From: Sphingomonas albertensis
GTDB lineage: Bacteria; Pseudomonadota; Alphaproteobacteria; Sphingomonadales; Sphingomonadaceae
DNA length: 64,000 nucleotides
Reading direction: 5' to 3'
Assembly (NCBI RefSeq): GCF_014358075.1
Contig: NZ_JACONT010000014.1
Location: 1-64,000, forward strand
This document shows, in pieces, positions 27,187 through 36,261 of this stretch (positions are counted from its first letter, which is position 1; every line of letters starts with the position of its first letter). The notes beneath the pieces were generated by a model. It saw only the letters and a list, made by a program, of their open reading frames with translations. It ran no database searches and was not told the origin of the DNA. A program made the translations under genes and the position numbers.

Positions 27187-28722
27187 GTGACCGCCTCCAC
27201 CACCCACATCTGGCGACTCCTCAAATGGGGCCGCATCCTCGCTCGCCACGGCGCGCTGCGCGGGATCGAGCGTGACCCGAACACGCCAGCCGCCGTCCGC
27301 CGCCTCACCCGGATCGCCAGGTTCGGCGCGCGCGTGCCCACAGTGCCGCGCTATGCCGACGCGTTCCAGGCGATCGGACCCGCGGCGATCAAGCTCGGCC
27401 AGACGCTCGCCACCCGCCCCGATCTCGTCGGCGAGGACGCAGCGCACGATCTGTTGCGCCTCCAGGACCAACTCTCCCCCGTCCCCTACGAGACGATCGA
27501 AGCGGCGATGCTGGCGAGCTTCGGCAAGCCGCTTGAGACGTTGTTCTCGCGCATCGAACCGGTTCCGGTCGGCGCCGCATCGATCGCGCAGGTCCACCGC
27601 GCCGTCACCACCGACGGCCGCCAGGTCGCGGTGAAAGTCCTCCGCCCCGGCGTCGAGGACGATTTCGCGCGTGCGATCGACACGTACAGCTGGGCCGCCG
27701 CGCAACTCGAGGCGCTCAGTCCCGAGGCGATGCGCCTGCGCCCGCGCCTGACGATCGAGACGTTCAAGCGCTGGACCCTGCGCGAACTGAACTTCCGCCG
27801 CGAAGCCGCCTCGGCCTCCGAACTCGCGGAGGGCATGACTGCCGAGCCCGATTTCGTCATCCCCGCGATCGACTGGGCGCGCTCGACCAACAAGGTCATG
27901 ACGATCGAGTGGATCGACGGCATCAAGCTGTCCGACCGCCCGGCGCTCGTCGCCGCCGGCTACGACCTGCCCGGTCTCGCCAACACGCTCGTCCGCGCGT
28001 TCCTGCGCCAGGCGATCGCCGACGGCTTCTTCCACGCCGACATGCACCAGGGAAACCTGTTCGCGCTCCCCGGCAACCGGATCGCCGCGATCGATTTCGG
28101 GATCATGGGCCGGATCGACCGCCGCGCCCGCGTCTGGCTTGCCGAGATCCTCTACGGCTTGATCACCGGCAATTATAAGCGCGTCGCTGAGATCCATTTC
28201 GAGGCAGGCTATGTCCCCGCGCACCACGACGTCGCCGAGTTCGCCACCGCATTGCGCGCGGTCGGCGAGCCGATGCGCGGGTTGCCGGTCAAGGACATGT
28301 CGATCGGCATGATGCTCGACAGTCTGTTCTCGATCACGCGCGATTTCGACATGGCGACGCAGCCGCATCTGCTGCTGCTCCAGAAGACGATGGTGATGGT
28401 CGAGGGCGTCGCGACCAGCCTCAACCCCGACATCAACCTGTGGGAAGCCGCCGAACCGTTCGTCCGCGACTGGATCCGCGGCGAGCTGGGTCCGGAGGCG
28501 ATGATCGCCGACCGCCTGATCGCCGATTTCCAGACGCTCACCCGGCTTCCCGAACTCGTCCGCCGGATCGAGGCGCATTACCCCGCCCCCGGTGGCGCAC
28601 CGCCGACGATGCCGTTGCGCGAGATCGAAGTGATCCGGATCGGTGGCGGCTGGCGTTATGCGGCGGTGGCGGTGATCGCCGCGCTCGTCGGCATCGCAGG
28701 AACGTGGTTCAGCGTGACGTGA
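27187..28722 (+). CDS. ubiB: Ubiquinone biosynthesis regulatory kinase-like protein UbiB
   Basis: 511-aa ABC1/ADCK-family atypical kinase needed for ubiquinone synthesis. It has the KxGQ motif (IKLGQTLATRPDLVG), the A-rich loop GAASIAQVHRA, VAVKVLRPGV with the ATP-binding Lys, EWIDGIKLSD, and catalytic-loop/DFG equivalents FHADMHQGN and IDFGIMG. One or two C-terminal TM helices (YAAVAVIAALVGIAGTWF) anchor it to the inner membrane. The start lacks space for a distant promoter because of the minisatellite just upstream. Confidence 0.95.
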   Translation: MTASTTHIWRLLKWGRILARHGALRGIERDPNTPAAVRRLTRIARFGARVPTVPRYADAFQAIGPAAIKLGQTLATRPDLVGEDAAHDLLRLQDQLSPVPYETIEAAMLASFGKPLETLFSRIEPVPVGAASIAQVHRAVTTDGRQVAVKVLRPGVEDDFARAIDTYSWAAAQLEALSPEAMRLRPRLTIETFKRWTLRELNFRREAASASELAEGMTAEPDFVIPAIDWARSTNKVMTIEWIDGIKLSDRPALVAAGYDLPGLANTLVRAFLRQAIADGFFHADMHQGNLFALPGNRIAAIDFGIMGRIDRRARVWLAEILYGLITGNYKRVAEIHFEAGYVPAHHDVAEFATALRAVGEPMRGLPVKDMSIGMMLDSLFSITRDFDMATQPHLLLLQKTMVMVEGVATSLNPDINLWEAAEPFVRDWIRGELGPEAMIADRLIADFQTLTRLPELVRRIEAHYPAPGGAPPTMPLREIEVIRIGGGWRYAAVAVIAALVGIAGTWFSVT

Positions 28723-28724
28723 CG

Positions 28725-29804
28725 ATGCGCCGCCCGCTGACCCCGGTCTGGCTCGCGGCGCCGTCAAGGTTCGCAAACATCTCGCAACCGGCCGCGCGGG
28801 CGGTGGTCGCGCTGCTGGCCTTGATCCTGACCACGACATTCGCCGCGCTGTCCACGGCACCCGCTCATACCGATACCGCGCTATACGCGATGATCGTGGA
28901 CGGGGTTCGCCACGGCGGCAATTACTATGCGGTGGCCGCGGATGCGCTGCGCGCCGGCGGTTATCCGCTCGCGCCATTCACCGCGTTCCGCCTGCCCACG
29001 CTCGCGGTGATCGAGGCTGCGCTGCCGAGCATGGTGGTGATGGCGATGCTCTACCTGCTCACCGCGGCGGTCGCGGTCGCCTGCTATGGCCGTATGCAGC
29101 CGGTACTGAAGACGCGCGCCGCGCAGACGGTGGTCGCTTTGCTGCTGTTCGCGAGCCTCGCGCCACTGCTCCAGCCCTCGCTCGCGCCATTGCCCGATCT
29201 CTGGGCCGGGCTCGCGATAACGTTGTCGCTCGCGATCAGGCGGCGCGGCCATTATGTCGAGGCGATCGCATTCGGTGTTGCAGCGGCAGTGCTCCGCGAG
29301 ACTGCCGCGCTCTATCTGATCGTCATGCTGTCGTTCGCGCTGGCCGAACGTCAGCGGCGCGAGGCGCTAGGTTGGGCCGCCGCGCTGATCGTCGTCGCCC
29401 TCGTACTGGCGATCCACGCTTATGCCGTGGCGCAGATCGTCAAGCCACTCGACGACATGGTCTTCGACTGGGCCGGGTTGCTCGGTTTCGGCGCGTTCGT
29501 ATCCGCTACAGTCTCGGCCACCGCGCTCGCCTGGCTGCCGTTGGGTCTGGCAGCACCGATCGTCGGCCTCGCGCTGTTCGGCTGGGCGACATGGCGCGAT
29601 CCCCTCGCCCTGCGCGCGCTCGCAACGATCGTCCTCACCGCGTTGCTGATCACCGTGTTCGGCACCGAGGAGACGCCGCACTGGGCGCTACTGGTCACGC
29701 CGTTGCTGCTGACCGGGCTCGTGTTCGTCCCCGATGGCCTGCGCGATCTGGTCCATGCGGCGCTCGATAGCCGACGCATTACCGTGACGCGGATTATCCG
29801 CTAA
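28725..29804 (+). CDS. polytopic membrane protein of unknown function
   Basis: 359-aa integral membrane protein with about 8-10 hydrophobic helices, starting two bases after the ubiB stop. A first-loop segment (THTDTALYAMIVDGVRHGGNYYAVAADALR) resembles the first periplasmic loop of GT-C/ArnT-type glycosyltransferases such as the DUF2029 and PMT families, including an Asp near its start. No cytoplasmic catalytic domain is visible. Function not assigned; a GT-C-like transferase is the best guess. Confidence 0.75.
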   Translation: MRRPLTPVWLAAPSRFANISQPAARAVVALLALILTTTFAALSTAPAHTDTALYAMIVDGVRHGGNYYAVAADALRAGGYPLAPFTAFRLPTLAVIEAALPSMVVMAMLYLLTAAVAVACYGRMQPVLKTRAAQTVVALLLFASLAPLLQPSLAPLPDLWAGLAITLSLAIRRRGHYVEAIAFGVAAAVLRETAALYLIVMLSFALAERQRREALGWAAALIVVALVLAIHAYAVAQIVKPLDDMVFDWAGLLGFGAFVSATVSATALAWLPLGLAAPIVGLALFGWATWRDPLALRALATIVLTALLITVFGTEETPHWALLVTPLLLTGLVFVPDGLRDLVHAALDSRRITVTRIIR

Positions 29805-29814
29805 AGACGCTCTC

Positions 29815-31002
29815 ATGACGCGCATTCTCCTGATCGTCGGTGGCGGGATCGCCGCCTACAAGGCCGCCGAACTGATCCGCCTGCTGAAAGGCCGCGGCCA
29901 TGCGGTGCGCTGCGTAATGACCGAGGCGGCGCATCATTTCGTCACGCCGATGACGCTCGCCGCGCTCAGCGAGGACAAGGTCTACACGACGCTCTGGGAT
30001 CTCAAGGACGAGGCCGAGATGGGCCATATCCAGCTCAGCCGGCAGGCCGATCTGATCGTCGTCGCGCCCACCACCGCCGACCTGATGGCGCGCATGGCCG
30101 GCGGGCTCGCGAACGACCTCGCGACGACGCTGCTGCTCGCGACCGACAAGCCGGTCCTGGTCGCGCCGGCGATGAACGTCCGCATGTGGACCCACGCCGC
30201 GACCGTCCGCAACGTCGCGCAACTCCGCGCCGACGGCGTGACGGTGATGCAACCCGACGAAGGCGCGATGGCGTGCGGCGAATACGGCCCCGGCCGCCTG
30301 CCCGAGCCCCCCGCCATCCTCGCCGCGATCGAGGACATGCTCGCTCCCGCCCCGTGCAAGCGGCTCGCGGGACGCCACGTGCTCGTCACCGCCGGCCCGA
30401 CTCACGAGCCGATCGACCCGGTCCGCTACATCGCTAACCGCTCCTCGGGCAAACAGGGCTTCGCGATCGCCGCGGCGCTGGCACAACTCGGCGCACGCGT
30501 CACGCTCGTCGCCGGCCCCGTGACGCTGCCGACCCCGCCGGCGGTGGACCGGATCGACGTCGAGACCGCACGCGAGATGGCCGACGCCGTCGACCACGCG
30601 CTGCCTGCCGACGCCGCCGTCATGGTGGCCGCCGTGGCCGACTGGCACGTCGAGTCCGTTCCGCAGAAGATCAAGAAGGGCGACGCCACACCCACGCTGA
30701 CGCTCGCGGAAAATCCCGATATTCTCGCGACTTTGGCGCGCAGCCCTCAACGTCCTCGCCTGTTGATCGGGTTCGCCGCCGAGACCGAGCGCGTACTCGA
30801 ACACGCCGTCGCCAAGCGCATTCGCAAGACCGCCGACTGGATCGTCGCCAACGACGTATCGGGCGACGTGATGGGCGGCGCGGACAACAGCGTGCATCTC
30901 GTCACGGCTACCGGCGTCGAGGCCTGGGAGCGCCTGCCCAAGGAGGCGGTCGCCGCCCGACTGGCGGACCGCATCGCCGATGCGCTAGAAGCCGCATCAT
31001 GA
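29815..31002 (+). CDS. coaBC: Phosphopantothenoylcysteine decarboxylase / phosphopantothenate-cysteine ligase
   Basis: 395-aa bifunctional coenzyme A enzyme. The N-terminal flavoprotein CoaC domain ([40 protein letters not shown] and the loop Cys in [13 protein letters not shown]) is followed by the CoaB ligase domain ([28 protein letters not shown]). It overlaps dut by four bases, the common coaBC-dut pair. Confidence 0.97.
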   Translation: MTRILLIVGGGIAAYKAAELIRLLKGRGHAVRCVMTEAAHHFVTPMTLAALSEDKVYTTLWDLKDEAEMGHIQLSRQADLIVVAPTTADLMARMAGGLANDLATTLLLATDKPVLVAPAMNVRMWTHAATVRNVAQLRADGVTVMQPDEGAMACGEYGPGRLPEPPAILAAIEDMLAPAPCKRLAGRHVLVTAGPTHEPIDPVRYIANRSSGKQGFAIAAALAQLGARVTLVAGPVTLPTPPAVDRIDVETAREMADAVDHALPADAAVMVAAVADWHVESVPQKIKKGDATPTLTLAENPDILATLARSPQRPRLLIGFAAETERVLEHAVAKRIRKTADWIVANDVSGDVMGGADNSVHLVTATGVEAWERLPKEAVAARLADRIADALEAAS

Positions 31003-31436
31003 TCCGCATCGAACTCAAACGCCTGCCGCACGGCGAAGGCCTGCCCTTGCCTGTCTATGCGACCGACGGCGCGGCCGGCATGGACGTCGTCGCCGCCGAG
31101 GCGCTGACGCTGGCGCCCGGCGCACGTGCGGCCGTCGCGACCGGCTTCGCGATCGCCATTCCCGCAGGGCATGAGGTGCAGGTCCGCCCCCGCTCCGGTC
31201 TCGCGCTGAAGCACGGCGTCACCTGCCTCAACACGCCCGGTACGATCGACAGCGACTATCGCGGCGAAGTGAAGGTGATCCTCGCCAATCTCGGCCAGGA
31301 GCCATTCGAGATCGCGCGCGGCGACCGCATCGCGCAGCTCGTTCCCGCGGTCGTCCTGCGCGCCACGCTCGACGAAGTCGCGACGCTCGACGACACCACG
31401 CGCGGTGCAGGCGGCTTCGGATCGACCGGCCGATGA
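30999..31436 (+). CDS. dut: dUTP diphosphatase
   Basis: 145-aa trimeric dUTPase. The motifs are present in order: AAGMDVVA (I), [11 protein letters not shown] (II), [15 protein letters not shown] (III, with the catalytic Asp), RIAQLV (IV) and the C-terminal P-loop-like [10 protein letters not shown] (V). Its ATG overlaps the coaBC stop, and its TGA overlaps the next gene's ATG, so translation is coupled across three genes. Confidence 0.97.
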   Translation: MIRIELKRLPHGEGLPLPVYATDGAAGMDVVAAEALTLAPGARAAVATGFAIAIPAGHEVQVRPRSGLALKHGVTCLNTPGTIDSDYRGEVKVILANLGQEPFEIARGDRIAQLVPAVVLRATLDEVATLDDTTRGAGGFGSTGR

Positions 31437-31897
31437 TCGCCGCCTTCCTCCTCCTGCTCCAAGCCGCGGCGCCTCCGATCGCTCAGGTGCAGGTCGTCCC
31501 CACGATCCCGGCGACGCCGCCCGCGACGGCCCCCGCATCTGCCCCAGTATCCGGCCCATTGCCCCCGCAGGACTGGAGCACGCTGCCCCCCCTGCGCATC
31601 CGTCGACAGGCGACCACGCTCGCCAACACCTCCGCCTATGTCCACGGCGAAGTCATGGCCGGGCGTTGCGCGAAGGCGGTCCGGACGGTGCAGGGCTGGT
31701 CGCTCAGTCTCGACCTCGCGGTGCTGATGACGCGCGACGGCCGCGTCCGCCGCATCACCCCGCGCGCGATCGATTGCCCGACGGTCGAGCAATATGCGGC
31801 CGGCGTCATCCTCGGCGCGCGCGATTCGATCGACGTGGTCGATACCGATACGGACACCTGGTATCGCACCAGCCTGACGTTCGCCTGGGGCGCATGA
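31433..31897 (+). CDS. secreted protein of unknown function, TonB-C-like fold possible
   Basis: 154 aa with a hydrophobic signal-like N-terminus ([19 protein letters not shown]), a Pro/Ala-rich stretch, and a C-terminal half ([35 protein letters not shown]) whose pattern of strands with a Gly-Arg turn resembles TonB C-terminal domains. Two cysteines could form a disulfide. It sits between dut and the MoeB-like gene with four-base overlaps on both sides, so it is co-translated with them. No function can be assigned. Confidence 0.7.
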   Translation: MIAAFLLLLQAAAPPIAQVQVVPTIPATPPATAPASAPVSGPLPPQDWSTLPPLRIRRQATTLANTSAYVHGEVMAGRCAKAVRTVQGWSLSLDLAVLMTRDGRVRRITPRAIDCPTVEQYAAGVILGARDSIDVVDTDTDTWYRTSLTFAWGA

Positions 31898-32655
31898 TCC
31901 TCTCCGACGACGAACTCACCCGGTATGCGCGGCATATCGTCCTCAAGGAATTCGGCGGCTCCGGTCAGGCCCGGCTGAAGGCGGCGACGGTCGCGATCGT
32001 CGGTGCCGGCGGGATCGGCTCACCCGCGATCCAGTATCTGGGGGCCGCCGGTGTCGGTCGCCTGATCCTGATCGACGACGACCGGGTCGAGCCATCGAAC
32101 CTGCAACGCCAGACGATCTTCACCACCGCGGACACCGGCATCGCCAAGGTCGAGGCGGCGGCGGCGGCGGTCCAGCGGATCAACCCGCATGTCGCGGTCG
32201 AAACGCACCGCATGCGAATCGACACGACGAACGTCGCAAGCTTGATCGCGGGCGCGGACGTCGTGCTCGACGGCTGCGACAACTTCGCGACCCGCTTCTG
32301 CGTCGCCGATGCCGCGCATGTCGCCAAGATCCCGCTCGTCTCCGCCGCGGTCGGGCAGTTCGAAGGGCAGCTCGCCACCTATCGCGGCTGGGAAGCGGAC
32401 AAGCCGTGCTACCGCTGCTTCGTCGGCGAAGACCCCGAGCGGGCCGAGACGAGCTGCGCGGAAGACGGCGTTCTCGGCCCCGTCACCGGCGTGATCGGCA
32501 GCCTCGCCGCGCTGGAAGTTCTGCGCGCGATCGCCCCGTTCGGCGACGACCCCGCGGGCAAGTTGCTGCTGATCGACCTCCTGGCCCTGCGCTTCCGGTC
32601 GATCCGCCTGCCGAAGGATCCGGGTTGCCGCGCCTGCGGTACAGCGCGCGGCTAG
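31894..32655 (+). CDS. ThiF/MoeB/HesA family adenylyltransferase (E1-like)
   Basis: 253-aa E1-like enzyme that adenylates the C-terminal Gly-Gly of a ubiquitin-like sulfur carrier (MoaD or ThiS). It opens LSDDELTRYARHIVLKEFGG, has the nucleotide motif IVGAGGIGSPAIQYL, Arg in EPSNLQRQ, and DGCDNFATRF. Zinc cysteines are CYRC and CRAC near residue 172 and the C-terminus. There is no rhodanese domain. It could be moeB or thiF; context does not decide. Confidence 0.93.
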   Translation: MILSDDELTRYARHIVLKEFGGSGQARLKAATVAIVGAGGIGSPAIQYLGAAGVGRLILIDDDRVEPSNLQRQTIFTTADTGIAKVEAAAAAVQRINPHVAVETHRMRIDTTNVASLIAGADVVLDGCDNFATRFCVADAAHVAKIPLVSAAVGQFEGQLATYRGWEADKPCYRCFVGEDPERAETSCAEDGVLGPVTGVIGSLAALEVLRAIAPFGDDPAGKLLLIDLLALRFRSIRLPKDPGCRACGTARG

Positions 32656-32685
32656 ACGTACACTGGACCACGGACGTCGTCATGC

Positions 32686-32776
32686 CGGGCTTGTTCCGGC
32701 ATCCACTGTTCCGCAAACTCTGTAGAATCGAGTTTGCGGAACCGATCACCCCGGAACCAGTCCGGGGTGACAGATG
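32686..32776. repeat. palindromic intergenic element (family E)
   Basis: gtcatgccgggcttgttccg-gcat at the left and ccccggaaccagtccggggtgac at the right, each a palindrome, with a ttccgcaaactc/gagtttgcggaa inverted repeat between them. Similar elements are common in alphaproteobacterial genomes. It fills the gap between the convergent moeB-like and galU genes, so it could act as a two-way terminator. Confidence 0.75.
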
Positions 32777-32789
32777 GGGTACGCCCGGC

Positions 32790-33662
32790 TCAGGCCCCCA
32801 ACAGACCCTTGGCGAACTCCCGTACCGCAGGACCGATGTCGGCCCGCGACAGCGCGATCGCCAGGTTCGCCTGGATGTACCCCGCCTTGTCGCCGCAATC
32901 GTAGCGCTGGCCGTCGAAGGTGAAGCCATGGAACGGCTGGTTGCCGATCAGCTGTGCCATCGCGTCGGTCAGCTGGATCTCTCCGCCTGCGCCCTTCTCC
33001 TGGTTCTCTAGGATGCGCATCACGTCGGGCTGGAGGATATAGCGGCCGGGGATCATCAGGTTCGATGGCGCAGTGCCCTGCTTGGGCTTCTCGACCAGAG
33101 CCTTCACCTCGGTCAGACGACCATCGATCACGCCGGGCGAAATGATGCCGTATTTGTCGGTCTCGGAATCGGCGACTTCGAGCGCGCCGATCACGTTGCC
33201 GCCGACCTGGTTATACGCCTCGACCATCTGTTTCATGAAGCCGGGCTTGCCGACCATCAGCTCGTCGGGGAGCAGAACGGCGAACGGCTCGTCGCCGACG
33301 ATCTCGCGCGCACACCACACCGCATGGCCGAGGCCCAGCGGCTCCTGCTGGCGCACATAGACCGGCGAACCCGGCTTCATCCGGATCTGGCTGATCGCAT
33401 CGAGCGACTTGCCGCGCGCGCGCATCGTATCCTCGAGCTCGTACGAGATATCGAAATGATCCTCGAGCGCACCCTTGCCGCGACCGGTGACGAAGATGAT
33501 CTGCTCGATCCCCGCTTCCAGCGCTTCCTCGACCGCATATTGGATCAGCGGCTTGTCGACGACGGTCAGCATTTCCTTGGGCATCGACTTGGTCGCGGGG
33601 AGAAAGCGCGTGCCGAGCCCGGCAACGGGAAATACGGCCTTGCGAAGCGGCTTGATCGTCAT
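32790..33662 (-). CDS. galU: UTP-glucose-1-phosphate uridylyltransferase
   Basis: 290-aa nucleotidyltransferase making UDP-glucose for exopolysaccharide and LPS. The motifs are AVFPVAGLGTRFLPATKSMPKEML (nucleotide binding), LGLGHAVWCA, VLLPDELM and VEKPKQG. The start is at MTIKPLRKA, four codons inside the longest frame. It is divergent from wecB; together they point to a surface-polysaccharide locus. Confidence 0.97.
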   Translation of the reverse strand: MTIKPLRKAVFPVAGLGTRFLPATKSMPKEMLTVVDKPLIQYAVEEALEAGIEQIIFVTGRGKGALEDHFDISYELEDTMRARGKSLDAISQIRMKPGSPVYVRQQEPLGLGHAVWCAREIVGDEPFAVLLPDELMVGKPGFMKQMVEAYNQVGGNVIGALEVADSETDKYGIISPGVIDGRLTEVKALVEKPKQGTAPSNLMIPGRYILQPDVMRILENQEKGAGGEIQLTDAMAQLIGNQPFHGFTFDGQRYDCGDKAGYIQANLAIALSRADIGPAVREFAKGLLGA

Positions 33663-33771
33663 TCGGAGCTCCAATTATGTCTTCGAGGTCGTTTAGTTGC
33701 GCTGCACCATTTACCGGTCGTTACGGACCCGCGCAATTCCGATCACCCGATCAAAGAAACGCTGTAACCGG

Positions 33772-33786
33772 TTAGCGCGTCATTAA
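33772..33786. promoter_or_regulatory. possible CtrA-type site upstream of wecB
   Basis: ttag-cgcgtca-ttaa is one mismatch from the alphaproteobacterial CtrA consensus TTAA-N7-TTAA and ends 23 bases before the wecB start. A single such site in a 147-base gap can occur by chance, so this is only a candidate. Confidence 0.25.
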
Positions 33787-33809
33787 ATATCGTCGGCTAG
33801 AGAGGTTCC

Positions 33810-34952
33810 ATGTCCAAGATCCTCGTCATTTTCGGGACGCGCCCCGAAGCGATCAAACTCTTTCCGGTGATCCGTGCGCTGGCGGCAACACCCGGCCTCG
33901 CGGTGCGAACCTGCGTTACCGCGCAACATCGCGGGTTGCTCGACCAGTTCCTCGCCATCGCCGATCTGTCGCCTGACATCGATCTCGACCTCATGGAGCC
34001 GGGACAGACGCTCAATCGCCTGACCGCGCGACTGCTCACCGGGCTTGGCGAGGTGATGGACGCCGAGATGCCCGATCTCGTCATGGTGCAGGGCGATACC
34101 GCGACCGCGATGACGGGCGCGCTCGCTGCCTATTACCGCAAGGTGCCGGTCGCGCATGTCGAGGCAGGGCTGCGCTCGGGCGACATCTACCAGCCCTGGC
34201 CGGAGGAGGTGAACCGCCGCATCGTCGCGCCGATCGCCGCGCTGCACTTCGCCCCGACCGAGACCGCGGCCGAGGCGTTGCGGCGCGAGACGATCCCCGC
34301 CGACACAATCCACGTCACCGGCAACACCGTGATCGACGCGCTGCACTGGACCGCCGACCGTGTCGCCGCGGATCCTGCACTGGCCGCGGGCCTCGACGGC
34401 ATCGCAGCGCGCTTCGCCGGCAAGCGCATCGTCCTGGTCACCACGCACCGCCGCGAGAATTTCGGTGACGGCATGGCGGCGATCGCCCGCGCGATCGGTC
34501 GAATTGCCGAGCGCGACGACGTGGCGGTGCTGTTCCCCGTCCACCCCAATCCCAACGTCGTCTCGGTGATGGACGCGATCCTGGGCGACCGCGCCAACGT
34601 CGCGCGGATCGAGCCGCTCGATTACCCGCATTTCGTCCGCGCGCTCGGGATGGCGGAGATCGTACTGACCGATTCGGGCGGCGTGCAGGAGGAGGCGCCC
34701 GCACTCGGCAAGCCCGTGCTCGTGATGCGCGAGACGACCGAGCGGCCGGAAGGCGTCGCCGCCGGTACCGCCAAGCTGATCGGCACTGACGAGGACCGGA
34801 TCGTCTCCGAAATCTTCACGCTGCTCGACGACCCCGCGGTATATGCCGCGATGGCGCGCGCCCATAACCCGTTCGGGGACGGCCATGCCGCGGCCAGGAT
34901 CGCCGAGACAATCGCAAAAACACTCGCAAAAGGCGCCGGGCATGCTGTCTGA
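33810..34952 (+). CDS. wecB: UDP-N-acetylglucosamine 2-epimerase (non-hydrolysing)
   Basis: 380-aa GT-B fold epimerase converting UDP-GlcNAc to UDP-ManNAc. The sequence shows VIFGTRPEAIKLFPVI at the N-terminus, QGDTATAM, HVEAGLRSGDIYQPWPEEVNRR, TTHRRENFG and LTDSGGVQEEAP. Its last 11 bases overlap wecC, which uses its product. Confidence 0.96.
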   Translation: MSKILVIFGTRPEAIKLFPVIRALAATPGLAVRTCVTAQHRGLLDQFLAIADLSPDIDLDLMEPGQTLNRLTARLLTGLGEVMDAEMPDLVMVQGDTATAMTGALAAYYRKVPVAHVEAGLRSGDIYQPWPEEVNRRIVAPIAALHFAPTETAAEALRRETIPADTIHVTGNTVIDALHWTADRVAADPALAAGLDGIAARFAGKRIVLVTTHRRENFGDGMAAIARAIGRIAERDDVAVLFPVHPNPNVVSVMDAILGDRANVARIEPLDYPHFVRALGMAEIVLTDSGGVQEEAPALGKPVLVMRETTERPEGVAAGTAKLIGTDEDRIVSEIFTLLDDPAVYAAMARAHNPFGDGHAAARIAETIAKTLAKGAGHAV

Positions 34953-36261
34953 TACCAACCTCACCGTCGTCGTGCTCGGGCTCGGCTATATCGGTCTTCC
35001 CACTGCGGCGATCATCGCGCGGACCGGCGCACAGGTGCTCGGCGTCGACGTGACCGAGTCGGTCGTCGAGACGGTCAATTCCGGCCGCGTGCATATCGAG
35101 GAGGTCGATCTCGACGGTCTCGTCTCGGGCGTCGTCGCACGCGGCACGTTGCGCGCGTCGACCGCGATCGAGCCGGCGGACGTCTTCGTCATCGCCGTAC
35201 CGACGCCGTTCGACGCCGATCATGCGCCGAACATCGGCTATGTCCTCGATGCCGCGACGACCATCGCCTCGGTGCTGAAGGCAGGCGATACGATCATCCT
35301 CGAATCGACCTCCCCGGTCGGCACGACCGAGAAGGTCCGCGATCTACTGGCGAGCTTGCGCCCCGATCTGCGCGTACCCGGCAAGACCGGCGATCAGGCC
35401 GATATCGCAATCGCCTATTGCCCGGAGCGCGTGCTGCCCGGTCGCATCCTGGTCGAGCTGATCGATAACGACCGCGTCATCGGCGGAATCACGCCGCGGT
35501 GCGCGCGCAAGGCGCTGACCTTCTACCGCCGGTTCGTGCGGGGCGCCTGTGTCACCACCACCGCGCGCGCCGCGGAAATGACCAAGCTCACCGAGAACGC
35601 GTTTCGCGACGTCAACATCGCGTTCGCCAACGAATTGTCGCTGATCGCCGACACGATGGGCGTCGACGTATGGGAGGTGATCCGCCTCGCCAATCGCCAT
35701 CCGCGCGTCAACATCCTCCAGCCCGGCCCGGGCGTCGGGGGCCACTGCATCGCGGTCGACCCGTGGTTCCTGGTCCATGCGGCCCCCGACCAGACACCGC
35801 TGATCCGCACCGCGCGCGAGGTCAACGACGGCAAGACCGACCACGTCATCGCACAGGTCGCCGCCCTCGTCGAAGCCTCGCCCGGCGCAACCGTCGCGTG
35901 CCTCGGCCTCGCGTTCAAGGCGAACATCGACGACTTCCGCGAGAGCCCGGCGCTCAAGGTCGCCGAAGCGGTCGCGCGGCAGTTCGGCGACCGCGTACGG
36001 ATCGTCGAGCCCTATGCACAGACGTTGCCCACCGTACTGGCCGAGACCGGCGCCACGCTGATCGACGTCGATACCGCGATCGAGACCTGTTCGATCATGA
36101 TCGTGCTGGTCGACCACGACGTCTTCAAATCGATCCCGCTCGAGGAGCGCGCCGACAAGGCGGTGCTCGATACGCGCGGCATCTGGCCGGATCAGCCACG
36201 CGCGTCGGGACTGCCGGTCAACGCAACGGCACGTCTCGAGTCGCAACGACTGGCGGGATGA
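34942..36261 (+). CDS. wecC: UDP-N-acetyl-D-mannosamine dehydrogenase
   Basis: 439-aa NAD-dependent nucleotide-sugar 6-dehydrogenase giving UDP-ManNAcA. The Rossmann motif is VVVLGLGYIGLPTAAIIA. There follow ESTSPVGTTEKV, ENAFRDVNIAFANE, the catalytic Cys in GPGVGGHCIAVDPWF, and FKANIDDFRESPALK. Coupled to wecB, so UDP-GlcNAc is taken to UDP-ManNAcA in two steps for a surface glycan. The 3' end overlaps the convergent M48 peptidase gene by 44 bases. Confidence 0.96.
   Translation: MLSDTNLTVVVLGLGYIGLPTAAIIARTGAQVLGVDVTESVVETVNSGRVHIEEVDLDGLVSGVVARGTLRASTAIEPADVFVIAVPTPFDADHAPNIGYVLDAATTIASVLKAGDTIILESTSPVGTTEKVRDLLASLRPDLRVPGKTGDQADIAIAYCPERVLPGRILVELIDNDRVIGGITPRCARKALTFYRRFVRGACVTTTARAAEMTKLTENAFRDVNIAFANELSLIADTMGVDVWEVIRLANRHPRVNILQPGPGVGGHCIAVDPWFLVHAAPDQTPLIRTAREVNDGKTDHVIAQVAALVEASPGATVACLGLAFKANIDDFRESPALKVAEAVARQFGDRVRIVEPYAQTLPTVLAETGATLIDVDTAIETCSIMIVLVDHDVFKSIPLEERADKAVLDTRGIWPDQPRASGLPVNATARLESQRLAG

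Noticed and set aside
26588..27190. 200-codon frame with repeated SLRVSASPREQ segments
   Set aside because: The repeats are the translated minisatellite, and the 5' part overlaps ubiE in another frame.
27169..28977. 602-codon open frame on the minus strand
   Set aside because: It is antisense to ubiB and shows the same His/Arg/Asp-rich shadow composition with no recognisable domain.
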